Shown piece after piece: positions 10,601 to 19,480 of a stretch of 64,000 nt of DNA (its first letter is position 1; each line of letters opens with the position of its first letter). Where the stretch lies: NCBI RefSeq assembly GCF_002285265.1, contig NZ_NSJB01000009.1:29444-93443 (forward strand). Direction: 5' to 3'. The notes under the pieces were generated by a model. The model was not told where the DNA came from. It did not search any database and saw only the letters and a program-made list of their open reading frames with translations. Made by a program: the position numbers and the translations under genes. This DNA comes from Vandammella animalimorsus (GTDB lineage Bacteria > Pseudomonadota > Gammaproteobacteria > Burkholderiales > Burkholderiaceae_C).

Positions 10601-11614
10601 TTAGAAGTTGTGGCGCAGGCCGATACCGAAGTTGTTTTCGTCGCTGAAGTGCTTGCCATAAGCGGGGCCTTCCTTGTCAGCGCGGTAGTAAGCGCCGTAC
10701 ACGAAGGTGCGCTTGGACAGAGCGTACTTGCCTTCGACCACGAAGTCGATGCCGTCACGGGTGCCGTTGCGGTCTTCAGCGTACACGGCGTCAGCAGCCA
10801 GGCTGAAAGCGCCCAGGGGCAGGCTCACGCCCAGCGAATAGCCTTCCACGCCAGGAACAACCTTGGTTGCGCCAGTGGTCGGGCCGCCTTGGTAGCCAGC
10901 AGCGGCCACGTCGTTGTAGTGGTAGGAAGCAGCCAGCTTCAGAGCGCCGAAGTCGTAAGAAGCGCCCACGTTGGCGTTCTCAACGCGGCTACGCTGACCC
11001 CAGCCGGTAGCCACTTCTGCCGAGTTGTAGCCAGCAGCCACAGCCAGAGGGCCGTTGGCGTAGATCACGGCCACGTCGTAGTGGCCCTTGGTGTCGCCAT
11101 AGCTGCCCAGCTTGTAGTTGTCTTCAAACACATAACCCAGGGCAACCTTCAGGCCACCGAAGCTGGGGGTCACGTACTTGATCATGGCGTTGTCACGCGA
11201 ACCACCGCCGTAGCCGAAGTTCAGGCCAACAGCCGAGTAGTTGGCGGTGCCAGTGATTTCGTAAGCAGCAACGGAGTCGAAGCTGGGGGTCAGCTGACGG
11301 CCAGCGCGCAGCGTACCGAAGCCACCTGCCAGGCCAACCCATGCCTGACGCTGGAAGCCGGAGCTTGCGCCGTCGGCCAGGCTCACGCCTTGTTCAAATT
11401 GGAAGTTGACCTTCAGGCCGTTGCCCAGGTCTTCAACGCCACGGAAGCCGATGCGGCTGGTGCCGTTGTTGATATTCGAGTTGGCGTGTGCGCCTTGCGT
11501 GTCGTTGGCATCACCGATGGCGATGTCGGCCACGCCATACAGGGTCACGGAAGACTGGGCCATTGCCAGGCCAGAAGCTGCAACAGCGGCCAGGGCGATC
11601 AGAGATTTTTTCAT
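10601..11614 (-). CDS. Gram-negative outer-membrane porin
   Basis: A 337-residue general porin of the betaproteobacterial family. The start is the ATG at 11614, which gives a signal peptide (MKKSLIALAAVAASGLAMA) followed by the mature start QSSVTLYGVADIAIGD, and has TTGGAG eight bases upstream. The frame is open further upstream but that extension has no porin-like sequence. The protein ends in LRHNF; a terminal phenylalanine is the usual BamA recognition signal for beta-barrels. It should form a trimeric 16-stranded diffusion channel. It has its own terminator and a candidate promoter, so it is probably monocistronic. Confidence 0.95.
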   Translation of the reverse strand: MKKSLIALAAVAASGLAMAQSSVTLYGVADIAIGDANDTQGAHANSNINNGTSRIGFRGVEDLGNGLKVNFQFEQGVSLADGASSGFQRQAWVGLAGGFGTLRAGRQLTPSFDSVAAYEITGTANYSAVGLNFGYGGGSRDNAMIKYVTPSFGGLKVALGYVFEDNYKLGSYGDTKGHYDVAVIYANGPLAVAAGYNSAEVATGWGQRSRVENANVGASYDFGALKLAASYHYNDVAAAGYQGGPTTGATKVVPGVEGYSLGVSLPLGAFSLAADAVYAEDRNGTRDGIDFVVEGKYALSKRTFVYGAYYRADKEGPAYGKHFSDENNFGIGLRHNF

Positions 11615-11733
11615 TGCGGATACTCCAAGGTTAAACATAGGGCTCCGGTACGGGGGGTCAGGGGCTGCATTTCTGCCATGTTTGAATCCCGCCGGTTCCC
11701 CGAGCCAACCTCCTGGTGGGGAAGTTAGGGCGT

Positions 11734-11762
11734 ATTGCAACAGACGCGGCGAGGCTTGGCAA
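11734..11762 (-). promoter_or_regulatory. Candidate porin promoter
   Basis: On the minus strand TTGCCA (11762-11757) and TGCAAT (11739-11734) are 17 bases apart, matching consensus at 5/6 and 4/6. The leader would be about 115 bases. The rest of the 340-base divergent interval (11615-11953) between the porin and the efflux gene shows no gene. Confidence 0.35.
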
Positions 11763-11953
11763 AGAGTATTTGCAATTGGCGCGGCATTCTTCCGTTTTTC
11801 GTTGCATCAAGACAACATCGCCAGACACCGGCCATGGCGGCACAGGGCCCGGGGGCGGGCGCAATGGCTGGCTTTTGTCTCCAACAGTGCAAAAAATGGC
11901 CCGGTACTGGCGGCAAAATCGCCGATTCACATTCAAAACGGCTCTGCCTGTTC

Positions 11954-13201
11954 ATGTCGACACCTTCCCCCTTCCCGGCCTGGCGCGGCCCAACGTGGGC
12001 CTTGCCAGCACTGCTGGCCGCGCTGAGTGTTCTGGGCCCATTCGCCATCGACACCTATTTGCCCGCATTTGAAGGCATTGCCGTATCGCTTGGCACCTCC
12101 AAAGCCCATCTGCAGCACACATTGGCGGCTTATTTGCTCGCTTTTGCCGTCATGAACCTGTTTCATGGCGCCCTGGCCGACAGTTTCGGACGCCGGCCAG
12201 TGGTGCTGTGGGGCGTTGCGGCCTTTGCCCTGGCCTCTGTCGGCTGCGCCATGGCGCAGTCGCTGGAGCAACTGGTGTTCTTTCGCGCATTGCAGGGGCT
12301 TTCCTCCGGGGCCAGCATGGTGGTCTCGCGCGCCATCATCCGCGATGTGTTTCCACCCGCGCCGGCCCAGAAGGTGATGAGCCGGGTCACCTTGTACTTC
12401 GGGCTGGCGCCAGCCATTGCACCGGTCATCGGCGGCTGGCTTTACACCTGGGCCGGCTGGGAGAGCATTTTCTGGTTCATCGCCCTGCTCAGCGCCGGGC
12501 TTTGGTGGCTGAACTGGCTGGTGCTGCCCGAGACCCTGGCGCCACAGGCCCGCCAGCCGTTTGCGCTGCGCTCGCTGCTGGCGGGCTATTTTTCCCTGGG
12601 CCGCAGCGCGCGCTTTGTGCTGCTGGCCATCAGCAGCGCCCTGCCCTTCAACAGCATGTTCATCTACATCCTGGCGGCGCCGGAATTTTTGGGCCAGCAC
12701 CTGCAGCTGGCGCCCACGCAGTTTTTCTGGATGTTTCTCTGCACCATCGGCGGCATCATGGGCGGGGCCATTGCCAGCGGCCGCATGGCGGGCATCATGC
12801 CCCCCAAGCGCCAGATCCGCCACGGTTTTCTCATCATGGCCATCGCCGTGCTGCTGAACATGCTGCTGACCGGGTTGAACATGGCGCTTGGGCAGCTTCA
12901 GCCGCTGGCGCTGATCCCCCCGCTGGCGCTGATCTCTTTTGGCTGGGCCATCGTCATGCCGCCGGTGACTTTGCTGGTGCTGGACATCAACCCCATGCGC
13001 CGTGGCATGGCCGCATCCATGCAGGCCTGTCTGGCGTCTGCGGCCAATGGGCTGGTGGCTGCGCTGGTCGTGCCGCAGGTCATGCATTCGCCCATGGCGA
13101 TTGCGGCGGCCTCTGCCGCATTCTGGCTGGTGGGCCTGCTGGCCTGGCTGTACCTGCACCATCGCTGGCCCGACATCGGCCGGCACACCGATGCCGCTTG
13201 A
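11954..13201 (+). CDS. Bcr/CflA family multidrug efflux transporter (MFS)
   Basis: A 415-residue major facilitator protein with about twelve hydrophobic segments. The DHA1 Bcr/CflA signature is clear: FAIDTYLPAFEGIA in helix 1, then ADSFGRRPVVLWG in the loop 2-3 position and FFRALQGLSSGASMVVSRAI. It is expected to expel drugs or other small molecules by proton antiport at the inner membrane. The start is placed at the ATG giving MSTPSPFPAWRGPTWAL; the open frame extends upstream to 11735 but that part is not membrane-protein-like. It is divergent from the porin and appears to be transcribed alone. Confidence 0.9.
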   Translation: MSTPSPFPAWRGPTWALPALLAALSVLGPFAIDTYLPAFEGIAVSLGTSKAHLQHTLAAYLLAFAVMNLFHGALADSFGRRPVVLWGVAAFALASVGCAMAQSLEQLVFFRALQGLSSGASMVVSRAIIRDVFPPAPAQKVMSRVTLYFGLAPAIAPVIGGWLYTWAGWESIFWFIALLSAGLWWLNWLVLPETLAPQARQPFALRSLLAGYFSLGRSARFVLLAISSALPFNSMFIYILAAPEFLGQHLQLAPTQFFWMFLCTIGGIMGGAIASGRMAGIMPPKRQIRHGFLIMAIAVLLNMLLTGLNMALGQLQPLALIPPLALISFGWAIVMPPVTLLVLDINPMRRGMAASMQACLASAANGLVAALVVPQVMHSPMAIAAASAAFWLVGLLAWLYLHHRWPDIGRHTDAA

Positions 13202-13334
13202 GCCCCCCTCGGCAGCCCGCCCTGCGCCGCTGCGGCTGCACCGCTGCACCCACGGGCATTGGGGTAATTGGGCATAGGCAATATCTTGCACAACTGTTAT
13301 ATTTTGCGCCGCACAAAATTCTCTTCTTCCAGCC

Positions 13335-14987
13335 ATGCTCTACCAGATCTACGAAGCGCAGCGCTCACTCTCCGAGCCCTTTGCCGACTTTGCCAAGGCG
13401 GCATCCAAGATGTTGTCCAGCCCTTCGCTGCCGTTCTCCAGCCTGCCCATGGCGCAGCGCGTCTCGGCCGCCTACGATCTGCTCTACCGCCTGGGCAAGG
13501 ACTACGTCAAGCCGGAGTTCGACATCGAAACCGTTGACCTCGATGGCGTCAACGTCGCCATCCACGAGCGCGTGGAGATCGACAAGCCCTTTTGCCGCCT
13601 GCTGCGCTTCAAGCGCTTTTCCGACAACCCCGCCACGCTGGAGAAAATGCTGGGCCAGCCCGTGGTGCTGATCGTCGCGCCGCTGTCCGGGCACTACGCC
13701 ACCTTGCTGCGCGAGACGGTGCGCACCATGCTCACCGGCCACAAGGTCTACATCACCGACTGGAAAAACGCCCGCATGGTGCCCACCAGCGAAGGCGACT
13801 TCCACCTGGACGACTACGTCAACTACGTGCAGGAGTTCATCCGCTACCTGCAAAAGCAGTACGGCAACTGCCACGTGGTCAGCGTCTGCCAGCCCACCGT
13901 GCCCGTGCTGGCGGCCGTCTCGCTGATGGCCAGCCGCAAGGAGCTGCTGCCGCTGTCGATGGTGATGATGGGCGGCCCCATCGATGCGCGCAAGACCCCG
14001 ACCTCCGTCAACGACCTGGCCGTCAAGCGCAGTTTCGAATGGTTCGAGAACAACCTCATCTACCGCGTGCCCTACGGCTACCCGGGCGAAGGGCGCCGCG
14101 TCTACCCCGGCTTTCTGCAGTACTCGGGCTTCGTTGCGATGAACCCGGATCGCCACGCCAGCAGCTATTACGACTACTTCCGCAACCTCATCAAGGGCGA
14201 TGAGGACGCCACCGAGCACCACCGCAAGTTCTACGACGAGTACAACGCGGTGCTGGACATGGACGCCAACTACTATCTGGAAACCATCGACACCGTGTTC
14301 CAGCGCTTCAAGCTCGTGCACGGCACCTGGGAAGTGCGCAACCCCGAAGGGCAGCTTGAGCTCGTGCGCCCGCAGGACATCCAGAACGTCGGCCTGCTGA
14401 CCGTAGAGGGCGAGCTCGACGACATCGCCGGCAGCGGCCAGACACAGGCCGCCCACCAGCTGTGCGAAAACATCGACGCATCGCAGCGCGCGCACCTGGA
14501 TGTGCTGGGCGCTGGGCATTACGGCATCTTCAGCGGCAGCCGCTGGCGCAAGATCGTCTACCCGACCATCCGTGACTTCATCGGGCGCTTCCAGCCGGCC
14601 CTGCCTGCGGCGGCCAAGGCCGCAGTGCAAAAGGCTGCAGCTGCCACCGCCACGGGCGATGCGCTGGCCGCCGCCAGCAATGAAGAGGCCACTCCAGCGC
14701 AACAGCCAGCCGCCCCAGCCGCTGCCACCAAAGCCGCTGCCAAGGCCCAGGATTCGACAGCGCCTGCTGCCCCTGCGGCACCTGCAGACGCCAAGCCTGC
14801 CGCGGCAAAGCCTGCTGCTGCCAGCAAACCCAGCAGCCCTGCCGCCAAAGCGCCGCCCAAGGCGCCCTGGCCAGAGCACAAGGCCAAGGCAAAGGCCGAT
14901 GGCGCCAAGGCCAGCAGCCGCAGTGCAGCGCCCGCCAGCAGCAAAAAAACCAACGCCCCCAACGGCAAATCCGGCAGCGCGCGCTGA
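13335..14987 (+). CDS. phaZ: Intracellular polyhydroxyalkanoate depolymerase with Lys/Ala/Pro tail
   Basis: A 550-residue protein. The first ~420 residues match intracellular PHB depolymerases (PhaZ, opening [20 protein letters not shown]), which mobilise stored polyhydroxybutyrate granules. The nucleophile is a cysteine in SVCQP (Cys185, equivalent to Cys183 of Cupriavidus PhaZa1). From residue ~425 an extra ~125-residue tail of Ala, Pro, Lys and Ser follows, absent from typical ~410-residue family members and resembling the low-complexity basic tails of PhaF-like granule proteins. An AT-rich stretch upstream (TTATATTTTG near 13298) may contain its promoter. No PHA synthase gene is in the window. 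Confidence 0.9.
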   Translation: MLYQIYEAQRSLSEPFADFAKAASKMLSSPSLPFSSLPMAQRVSAAYDLLYRLGKDYVKPEFDIETVDLDGVNVAIHERVEIDKPFCRLLRFKRFSDNPATLEKMLGQPVVLIVAPLSGHYATLLRETVRTMLTGHKVYITDWKNARMVPTSEGDFHLDDYVNYVQEFIRYLQKQYGNCHVVSVCQPTVPVLAAVSLMASRKELLPLSMVMMGGPIDARKTPTSVNDLAVKRSFEWFENNLIYRVPYGYPGEGRRVYPGFLQYSGFVAMNPDRHASSYYDYFRNLIKGDEDATEHHRKFYDEYNAVLDMDANYYLETIDTVFQRFKLVHGTWEVRNPEGQLELVRPQDIQNVGLLTVEGELDDIAGSGQTQAAHQLCENIDASQRAHLDVLGAGHYGIFSGSRWRKIVYPTIRDFIGRFQPALPAAAKAAVQKAAAATATGDALAAASNEEATPAQQPAAPAAATKAAAKAQDSTAPAAPAAPADAKPAAAKPAAASKPSSPAAKAPPKAPWPEHKAKAKADGAKASSRSAAPASSKKTNAPNGKSGSAR

Positions 14988-15148
14988 CCTGCACCCCAAG
15001 GCAGAGGCGCGGTACGGCATCGCCTGCGGGCCTGTGCACAGCGCAAGCCCAGGCCCGCGCAGCCTTGTTGTTCAAGGCCTGCAAGGCAGTTCTTTGTCAG
15101 CCGCCTCTTGCGGTGGGCGCCATACCGCACATCGTCCTGTTCCAAGCC

Positions 15149-15853
15149 ATGTCCCCATGCACCCGCGCCATGCAGGCAGAGCAGCTGGATGCGGCTTTGC
15201 CGCAAACGCAATGCACGCGTTGCGGCTATCCGGATTGCCAGTCCTACGCCCGCGCCATCGCCTTTGAGCAAGCCCCCATCAACCAGTGCCCCCCAGGCGG
15301 GCAAGAGGGTGTGCGCAGGCTGGCCGAGATCACGGGCCGCCCCGCATGGCCATTGAGCGCGGCGCACGGCGAGGAAACCGCCCGCGCCATGGCCATCATC
15401 GACGAGCAATGGTGCATTGGCTGCACGCTGTGCCTCAAGGCCTGCCCCGTCGATGCCATCATCGGCGCCAACAAACGCATGCACACCGTGCTGGAGTCCG
15501 CCTGCACCGGCTGCGAGCTGTGCATTCCCGTCTGCCCGGTCGATTGCATCCGCATGCAACCCATCACCGGCCAGGCCACAGGCTGGGCCGCATGGAGCCC
15601 TGCGCAAGCAGCGCAGGCGCGCGACCGCTATCGGCGCCACATGCAACGGCAGGCCGGCCGCGCCGCCAAGCCCCCAGCCCGCAATCGGGCGCCAGGGCCA
15701 ACGCCCACACCCGCGGCCGAGCAGCCAGCGGCCTTGACGGCCTTGCCAGGCAGCCCACCCCGGGCAGGCGATGCTGCGCCCACGCAGGCCGACAAACGCC
15801 AAATCCTGGCGGCCGTGCTGGCCAAGGCCCAGGCCAGGCGTCGCGCGCAGTAA
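15149..15853 (+). CDS. rsxB: RnfB/RsxB-like electron transport ferredoxin
   Basis: A 234-residue iron-sulfur protein. An N-terminal Fe4-type cluster motif ([19 protein letters not shown], later CPPGG) is followed by two ferredoxin motifs, [16 protein letters not shown] and [16 protein letters not shown], for two [4Fe-4S] clusters. A ~70-residue Pro/Ala/Arg-rich tail ends the protein. Full RnfB has an N-terminal membrane helix; this one does not, and no rnfA, C, D, G or E is nearby, so it is likely a soluble stand-alone relative seen in Burkholderiales. The start is uncertain: ATG at 15149 or 15170. Its partner is unknown. Confidence 0.8.
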   Translation: MSPCTRAMQAEQLDAALPQTQCTRCGYPDCQSYARAIAFEQAPINQCPPGGQEGVRRLAEITGRPAWPLSAAHGEETARAMAIIDEQWCIGCTLCLKACPVDAIIGANKRMHTVLESACTGCELCIPVCPVDCIRMQPITGQATGWAAWSPAQAAQARDRYRRHMQRQAGRAAKPPARNRAPGPTPTPAAEQPAALTALPGSPPRAGDAAPTQADKRQILAAVLAKAQARRRAQ

Positions 15854-15896
15854 CATGCGCCGTTTGACTCCACCTTGCATGCAACATGCCTTTTGT

Positions 15897-16640
15897 ATGA
15901 CGTCATCCTGGTTGAAAGCGTGGCTCATGGTCTTGTGCATTGGCATGGCCTGCAGCGCAGTGCAAGCTCAGCAAAACCCGGCCGCGGCAGCAGGCGCACC
16001 GCACGGCCGGCATGCCCCGGTCTTGCAGCACGCTGTCGCGCGCCCTGCCAAGGGCCCGGCATCGGCCAACGCCGCATCCAAGCCAAGAGTGCAGCAAACC
16101 ACGCCCCAGGCACAGCCGCTGCCAGCGCCTGCACAGCAACCGCCCGGCACCGCCCCCGTACTGCTGCGCATCCAGACGCCCTGGCACGACACGCTGAACC
16201 TGACCGAGCAGGACCTGCTGGCCCTGCCGCAAGTGGAGGTGCGCACCAGCACCCCCTGGACCGACGGGACGCGCAGCTTCCGTGGCCCGCTGCTGCGCGA
16301 AGTGCTCAAACTCGCCGGCCGCGAGCGCGACGTCCAGAGCATGAGCCTGCTGGCAAAATCGCTCAACGACTACCACGTACAGATCCCGGCCAGCGATGCG
16401 TGGAAGTGGGATGTGATCATCGCCCTGCGCATGAATGGCCACCCCATGTCGCGGCGCGACAAAGGCCCGCTGTGGATCATTTATCCACGCGATTCGCACG
16501 CCGAGCTCAAACGCCCCCATTACGACCACCGCTGGCCCTGGCAGCTGCACTTCATCGAGCTGTACGAACTCCCCGCAACCCCCGATCTGGGCTCACCCCG
16601 AAGCACACCGCAACCACCATACTCGCCCCGCCAGCAATGA
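15897..16640 (+). CDS. Exported protein with oxidoreductase molybdopterin-binding-like domain
   Basis: About 247 residues. The ATG at 15897 gives a signal peptide (MTSSWLKAWLMVLCIGMACS, cleavage near VQA); earlier in-frame ATGs at 15855 and 15879 would only lengthen its front. A low-complexity Ala/Pro/Gln linker (~65 residues) leads to a domain resembling the molybdopterin-binding fold of sulfite-oxidase-like proteins: LTEQDLLALPQVEVRTSTPW, FRGPLLREVLKLAGR, and PLWIIYPRDS. The cysteine that ligates molybdenum in true sulfite oxidases is not evident, so enzymatic activity is doubtful; a sensory or binding role fits better. Its TGA overlaps the ATG of the kinase gene, strongly suggesting a joint function. 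Confidence 0.7.
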   Translation: MTSSWLKAWLMVLCIGMACSAVQAQQNPAAAAGAPHGRHAPVLQHAVARPAKGPASANAASKPRVQQTTPQAQPLPAPAQQPPGTAPVLLRIQTPWHDTLNLTEQDLLALPQVEVRTSTPWTDGTRSFRGPLLREVLKLAGRERDVQSMSLLAKSLNDYHVQIPASDAWKWDVIIALRMNGHPMSRRDKGPLWIIYPRDSHAELKRPHYDHRWPWQLHFIELYELPATPDLGSPRSTPQPPYSPRQQ

Positions 16641-18157
16641 CGCGCTTTCCAGCTCCATTCCCACCGCCGCCCCAGCTGTGGCGCCTGGCTTTGGCGGGCG
16701 TGATTGCGCTGGCGGCGTTGCTGCTGTATTTGCTGGTCCAGATCCTGCTGATGCAGCAAAAGCAAATCCAGCGCACGGGCGAGCGCGTGCTGTGGGACAT
16801 CACACAGGCCGAGCGCGAAACCCTGCGCATGCAGCACAGCCTGCAGCAATGGCAAAGCGGCGCGCTGGACAACGACACCATGGCCTTGCGCTACGACCTC
16901 TGGCAAAGCCGCATCCAGCTGCTGCGCGATGGGCCGCAATGGCGCAATCTGCACGCCATGGGGCTGGCGCCGTTGCTGCACGACGTCTTCAGCCAGGCGC
17001 TGGCCGGGCCGGCGCGGGCGGCCTCAGCGCCTGGCACCATGGCCATGCCAAGCCCAGCCTTGCTGGAGCAGATGTCGGACAAGCTGCGCGCAGCCAGCAG
17101 CCAGGTCTCGACCACCGAGCGCATCGAATACGACCAGGCATTGGCGCACCAGCACCAGCTCATCCGAACGGCCCTGCTGGTGCTGCTGCTGCTGACCATT
17201 TGTACGCTGGCAATGCTGCTGATGCTGCTGCGCCAATTGCGGCAACGGCAGCGCCACGCCGCCCTGCTGATGGAACAACGCCGGCTGCTGCAAAGCGACA
17301 TCGCCGCGCTGCAAACCACCCACCGCGCGCACGCCCTGTACCGCTACTTCGTGGCACTGCTCTCGCAACAAATGCGCGCGCCGCTGCTGGAGATCAACAC
17401 CCACATGCAGCGCCTCAAGCATGGCATACAGCAGCACCCGACCAACTTCCCCGGCCAGGGCGGCCAGGGCAATGACCTCAGCCCCTTGCTGGAGCGCAAG
17501 AGCCGCCACATCCGCGAAGCCACCCTGCGCGTGCACAACCTGATCACCAGCGTGCTGAGCAGGCTGCGCATCGAAAACGGCCAGCTGCGCGCCAGCCGCC
17601 TGCCTTGCAGCCTGTATGTGCTGGCGCAGCAATGCTGCGGGCACATCCGCACCCTCTACCCCGGGCGCATCCTGCACCTGCGCATCCAGGATGCCGACCA
17701 GAGCGAGCCGGAGGGCAGCGACGTCGAGACAGCAGCCTCCAAGCAGCCGCTGACGCTGCGCACCTACCGCACCACCTTCGACGTGCGCCAGGCGCGCCTG
17801 GCCAACCTGCCTGCCTTTGCGCTGTCGGCCGATCCGGCCCTGCTCGAACAGCTCATCCTGAACGTGCTGGAAAACGCCTGCCGCTACACCCCGCTGGATC
17901 GCCCCATCGAGATGAGCCTCTCGAGCACCCGCAACGCGCTGGAGCTGCGCGTGCGCGACTGGGGCCAGGGGCTGAGCGAAGCGCAAATCGCCACGCTGCT
18001 GCCCTCCGCCCCCGATGATGTCGAGGCCATTCTGGCCAGCGAAAAAGGCCTGGGCCTGCAGGCCGCGCTGGCCATCGCCCAGCTGCACGGCGGCACGCTG
18101 AGCGTCACCTCCGCACAGCCCCAGGGCCTGTGCGTCACGCTGATCCTGCCGCGTTAG
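16637..18157 (+). CDS. Membrane histidine kinase-like protein lacking the phospho-acceptor histidine
   Basis: A 506-residue protein with two membrane helices (about 17-39 and 177-199) flanking a ~137-residue periplasmic region, then a dimerisation region and an ATPase domain. The H-box aligns cleanly (FVALLSQQMRAPLLEI) but the histidine is Gln244 and the following acid Gln245. The ATPase side looks intact: N-box LILNVLENACRYT, G1 box RDWGQGLSE, G2 box EKGLGLQAALAIAQLHGGT. It starts inside the stop codon of the molybdopterin-fold gene. No response regulator is nearby. It may regulate another kinase, bind ATP as an allosteric switch, or use a different phospho-site. Confidence 0.85.
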   Translation: MTRFPAPFPPPPQLWRLALAGVIALAALLLYLLVQILLMQQKQIQRTGERVLWDITQAERETLRMQHSLQQWQSGALDNDTMALRYDLWQSRIQLLRDGPQWRNLHAMGLAPLLHDVFSQALAGPARAASAPGTMAMPSPALLEQMSDKLRAASSQVSTTERIEYDQALAHQHQLIRTALLVLLLLTICTLAMLLMLLRQLRQRQRHAALLMEQRRLLQSDIAALQTTHRAHALYRYFVALLSQQMRAPLLEINTHMQRLKHGIQQHPTNFPGQGGQGNDLSPLLERKSRHIREATLRVHNLITSVLSRLRIENGQLRASRLPCSLYVLAQQCCGHIRTLYPGRILHLRIQDADQSEPEGSDVETAASKQPLTLRTYRTTFDVRQARLANLPAFALSADPALLEQLILNVLENACRYTPLDRPIEMSLSSTRNALELRVRDWGQGLSEAQIATLLPSAPDDVEAILASEKGLGLQAALAIAQLHGGTLSVTSAQPQGLCVTLILPR

Positions 18158-18213
18158 GGCAAGTTTCGATTCTTATGCAGACATTTCCTGCAAGCGCCGC
18201 CTTCTCTCGTTCT

Positions 18214-18347
18214 CGTCACACCCGCGAAGGCGGGTGTCCAGTTGCGACGCTGACAGGGGCGGCGCTGACGGGGCGGCGCTGCCGTTGGCCAATCCCCGCT
18301 CGTGCGCAAGGGCGGCGCTGGATGCCCGCCTTCGCGGGCATGACGAG
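18214..18347. repeat. Inverted pair of REP-like palindromes
   Basis: Two 27-base palindromic elements face each other: CGTCACACCCGCGAAGGCGG at 18214 and, as its reverse complement, CGTCATGCCCGCGAAGGCGG ending at 18340s. Each forms a stem around GCGAAGGC or GCCTTCGC. The two copies differ at the stem base (CA/TG versus TG/CA) but keep pairing. They sit between the convergent 3' ends of the kinase gene and the asparaginase gene, the typical place for REP elements. Confidence 0.75.
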
Positions 18348-18403
18348 CGCGACTGGCGAGATGGCGATGCCAGCCAGCGGCCAGGTCTTGGATTGGTCAA
18401 CGC

Positions 18404-19480
18404 TCAAACAGAACACGCTCTAGCGCAAGCCTTTGTCCGCTCCAGCCACAAGCGCAGCTGCAACTCCAGCCGCGCCTTGGCTGGCGGCAAGGGCAGCAGC
18501 GGCCAGGGCGGCGCTGGCTGCGGCACCACCGCCCCGGCAGTGCAGCGGCTGGTCACGGCCACGGCCACCCCAGCCTCGCGCGCAGCCTCGCACAGAGCCG
18601 CGTGCAAGGCATGGTGCAAGGTGCCATTGCCCGTGCCCGCCACCAGCAGGCCGTCAAAGCCAGCGGCCACCAAGGCCCGCACCTGGCGCGCATCAAAGCC
18701 CGCATGGCTGCTCAGCCAGGCCACGGCAGGCGGCGGCGTTGGCGCCGCCGCCCGCAGCAGCGCCTGGTAGCGGCCTGGCGCCCACAGCTCAGCATCCTGC
18801 TCGGCCCCCTGCTCGGCAGCCTGCACATCCTGCACAGGCCCTGCCGGGCAGCAGGGCCTGGCCGGGCGCAGCTGCCCCTGCTCCACCCAGGCCAGCGGGC
18901 CAGCCTCGCCGGCGCTGAAGGCCGGCACATGGTAGGGCTGCACTTTTTGCACCGTCAGCGCATCGAACACGCGGCCTGCGGCCACCGTCAGCACCTGACA
19001 GCCTGCGCCGGCACGCACCAGCCCTGCCTGCGCGGCAGACAGCGCCAGCACGCAGGCGTCAAACAGGTTCTGCGGCCCATCGGCGCCCAGCGCGCCAGCC
19101 GGGCGCATGGCGCTGACCAGCACCACCGGCTTGCCCACGGCCGGCAGGCAGCGGTGCAAGAACCAGGCCGTTTCCTCCAGCGTGTCCGTGCCGTGCGTCA
19201 GCACCACGCCCTGCACCTGCGGCTGGGCCAGCGCGGCGGCCGTGGCCTGGGCGATGCGCAGCCAATCGCTGACATCCAGATCCTTGCTGTCCTTTTGCAG
19301 GATTTGCTCGGCATGCAGCCGCGCCGGCAGTTGCTGCAGCGCCGGCACGGCATCGAGCAATTGCTGCACCGGCAACACGGCGGCGCGGTAGCCCACGTGG
19401 TCGCTGGCGCTGGCGGCCTGGCCAGCGATGGTGCCGCCTGTGGCCAGGATGTGCAGCTGCGGCGCGCTGGCGCAGCTCAT
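18404..19480 (-). CDS. Asparaginase
   Basis: A 358-residue asparaginase/glutaminase family enzyme that hydrolyses asparagine to aspartate and ammonia. Both active-site threonine motifs are present: LHILATGGTIAG at the N-terminus and VVLTHGTDTLEETAWFL near residue 95. There is no signal peptide, so it should be cytoplasmic. The ATG at 19480 is preceded by a near-perfect AGGAGG, and it overlaps the rsmD stop by four bases. It ends a minus-strand run of four overlapping genes. A ~25-residue acidic/Gln-rich insertion (QDVQAAEQGAEQDAELW) around residue 220 is not typical. Confidence 0.9.
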   Translation of the reverse strand: MSCASAPQLHILATGGTIAGQAASASDHVGYRAAVLPVQQLLDAVPALQQLPARLHAEQILQKDSKDLDVSDWLRIAQATAAALAQPQVQGVVLTHGTDTLEETAWFLHRCLPAVGKPVVLVSAMRPAGALGADGPQNLFDACVLALSAAQAGLVRAGAGCQVLTVAAGRVFDALTVQKVQPYHVPAFSAGEAGPLAWVEQGQLRPARPCCPAGPVQDVQAAEQGAEQDAELWAPGRYQALLRAAAPTPPPAVAWLSSHAGFDARQVRALVAAGFDGLLVAGTGNGTLHHALHAALCEAAREAGVAVAVTSRCTAGAVVPQPAPPWPLLPLPPAKARLELQLRLWLERTKACARACSV

